From assembly GCA_017536965.1 (NCBI GenBank), contig JAFWCK010000110.1, positions 1-32,436 on the forward strand: a stretch of DNA of 32,436 bases. Reading direction: 5' to 3'. The notes under the pieces are model-generated. The model was not told the origin of the DNA, made no database searches, and saw only the letters and a list, made by a program, of their open reading frames with translations. Positions 32,415 to 32,436 of the stretch are shown in pieces. The translations under genes were made by a program, and so were the position numbers. Origin of the DNA: Lachnospiraceae bacterium. GTDB lineage: Bacteria; Bacillota; Clostridia; Lachnospirales; Lachnospiraceae. Within the stretch, counting starts at the first letter, position 1; each line of letters starts with the position of its first letter.

Positions 32415-32436
32415 GCCCGGCAATTTCCAGTACCAG

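Larger units (their letters stand above)
29392..32436. mobile_element. Element 3 (partial): mobilizable element with tyrosine integrase, MobV relaxase and oriT
   Basis: From att3 to the window end: terminator, int, mob and a structured oriT-like region, all with the genes on the minus strand. The right end and any cargo or att4 are outside the window. It lacks visible conjugation (mating-pair) genes, so integrative mobilizable element is the best reading. Confidence 0.75.

Overview
The window looks like the chromosome of an anaerobic Firmicute of the class Clostridia (Eubacteriales). Evidence for this: strong AGGAGG-type ribosome binding sites, intrinsic terminators, an oxygen-sensitive glycyl radical enzyme with its activase, a Firmicutes-type rplM-rpsI operon with a leader, AzlCD, and a MobV/tyrosine-recombinase mobile element typical of gut Clostridia. 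No 16S gene is present, so the genus cannot be named.

Backbone (1-22775). A partial glycyl radical enzyme (minus strand) is divergent from its radical-SAM activating enzyme. A URO-D-family methyltransferase-like gene follows, convergent on the activase. An intergenic 42-bp repeat array then precedes rplM-rpsI, which has a consensus promoter and a leader hairpin. Next come a large beta-propeller/SpoIIE-phosphatase membrane receptor and a UGSC-like protein. A same-strand run of carboxylesterase, beta-lactamase-fold hydrolase, GH13 sucrose-phosphorylase-like enzyme and second beta-lactamase-fold hydrolase leads up to pyruvate kinase. A regular 53-bp palindromic array separates pyk from a CofE-like ligase. 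azlC-azlD, an exo/endonuclease/phosphatase-family membrane protein and tRNA-Gly(GCC) complete this part.

Mobile region (22776-end). The last 20 bases of the tRNA-Gly gene plus two following bases (22-bp core) recur exactly at 26868 and 29370, giving three att sites in a row. They delimit two small integrase-less elements and the start of a third. Element 1 carries a TetR regulator and an operon with a membrane-anchored linalool dehydratase/isomerase-like protein, two small membrane proteins and a DAPG-hydrolase-like protein. Element 2 carries a Fic-fold protein whose catalytic His is replaced by Gln, plus a LytTR/DUF3021 regulatory pair preceded by phased direct repeats. Element 3 begins with a tyrosine integrase and a MobV relaxase with an oriT-like sequence, and runs out of the window. 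The right ends of elements 1 and 2 resemble each other, so one integrase (perhaps that of element 3) may serve all three.

The most unusual items are the LinD-like/DAPG-hydrolase-like cargo operon, the tandem accretion at tRNA-Gly, and the two intergenic arrays with 42-bp and 53-bp periods. All functional assignments are from reading the sequence; no database search was run.
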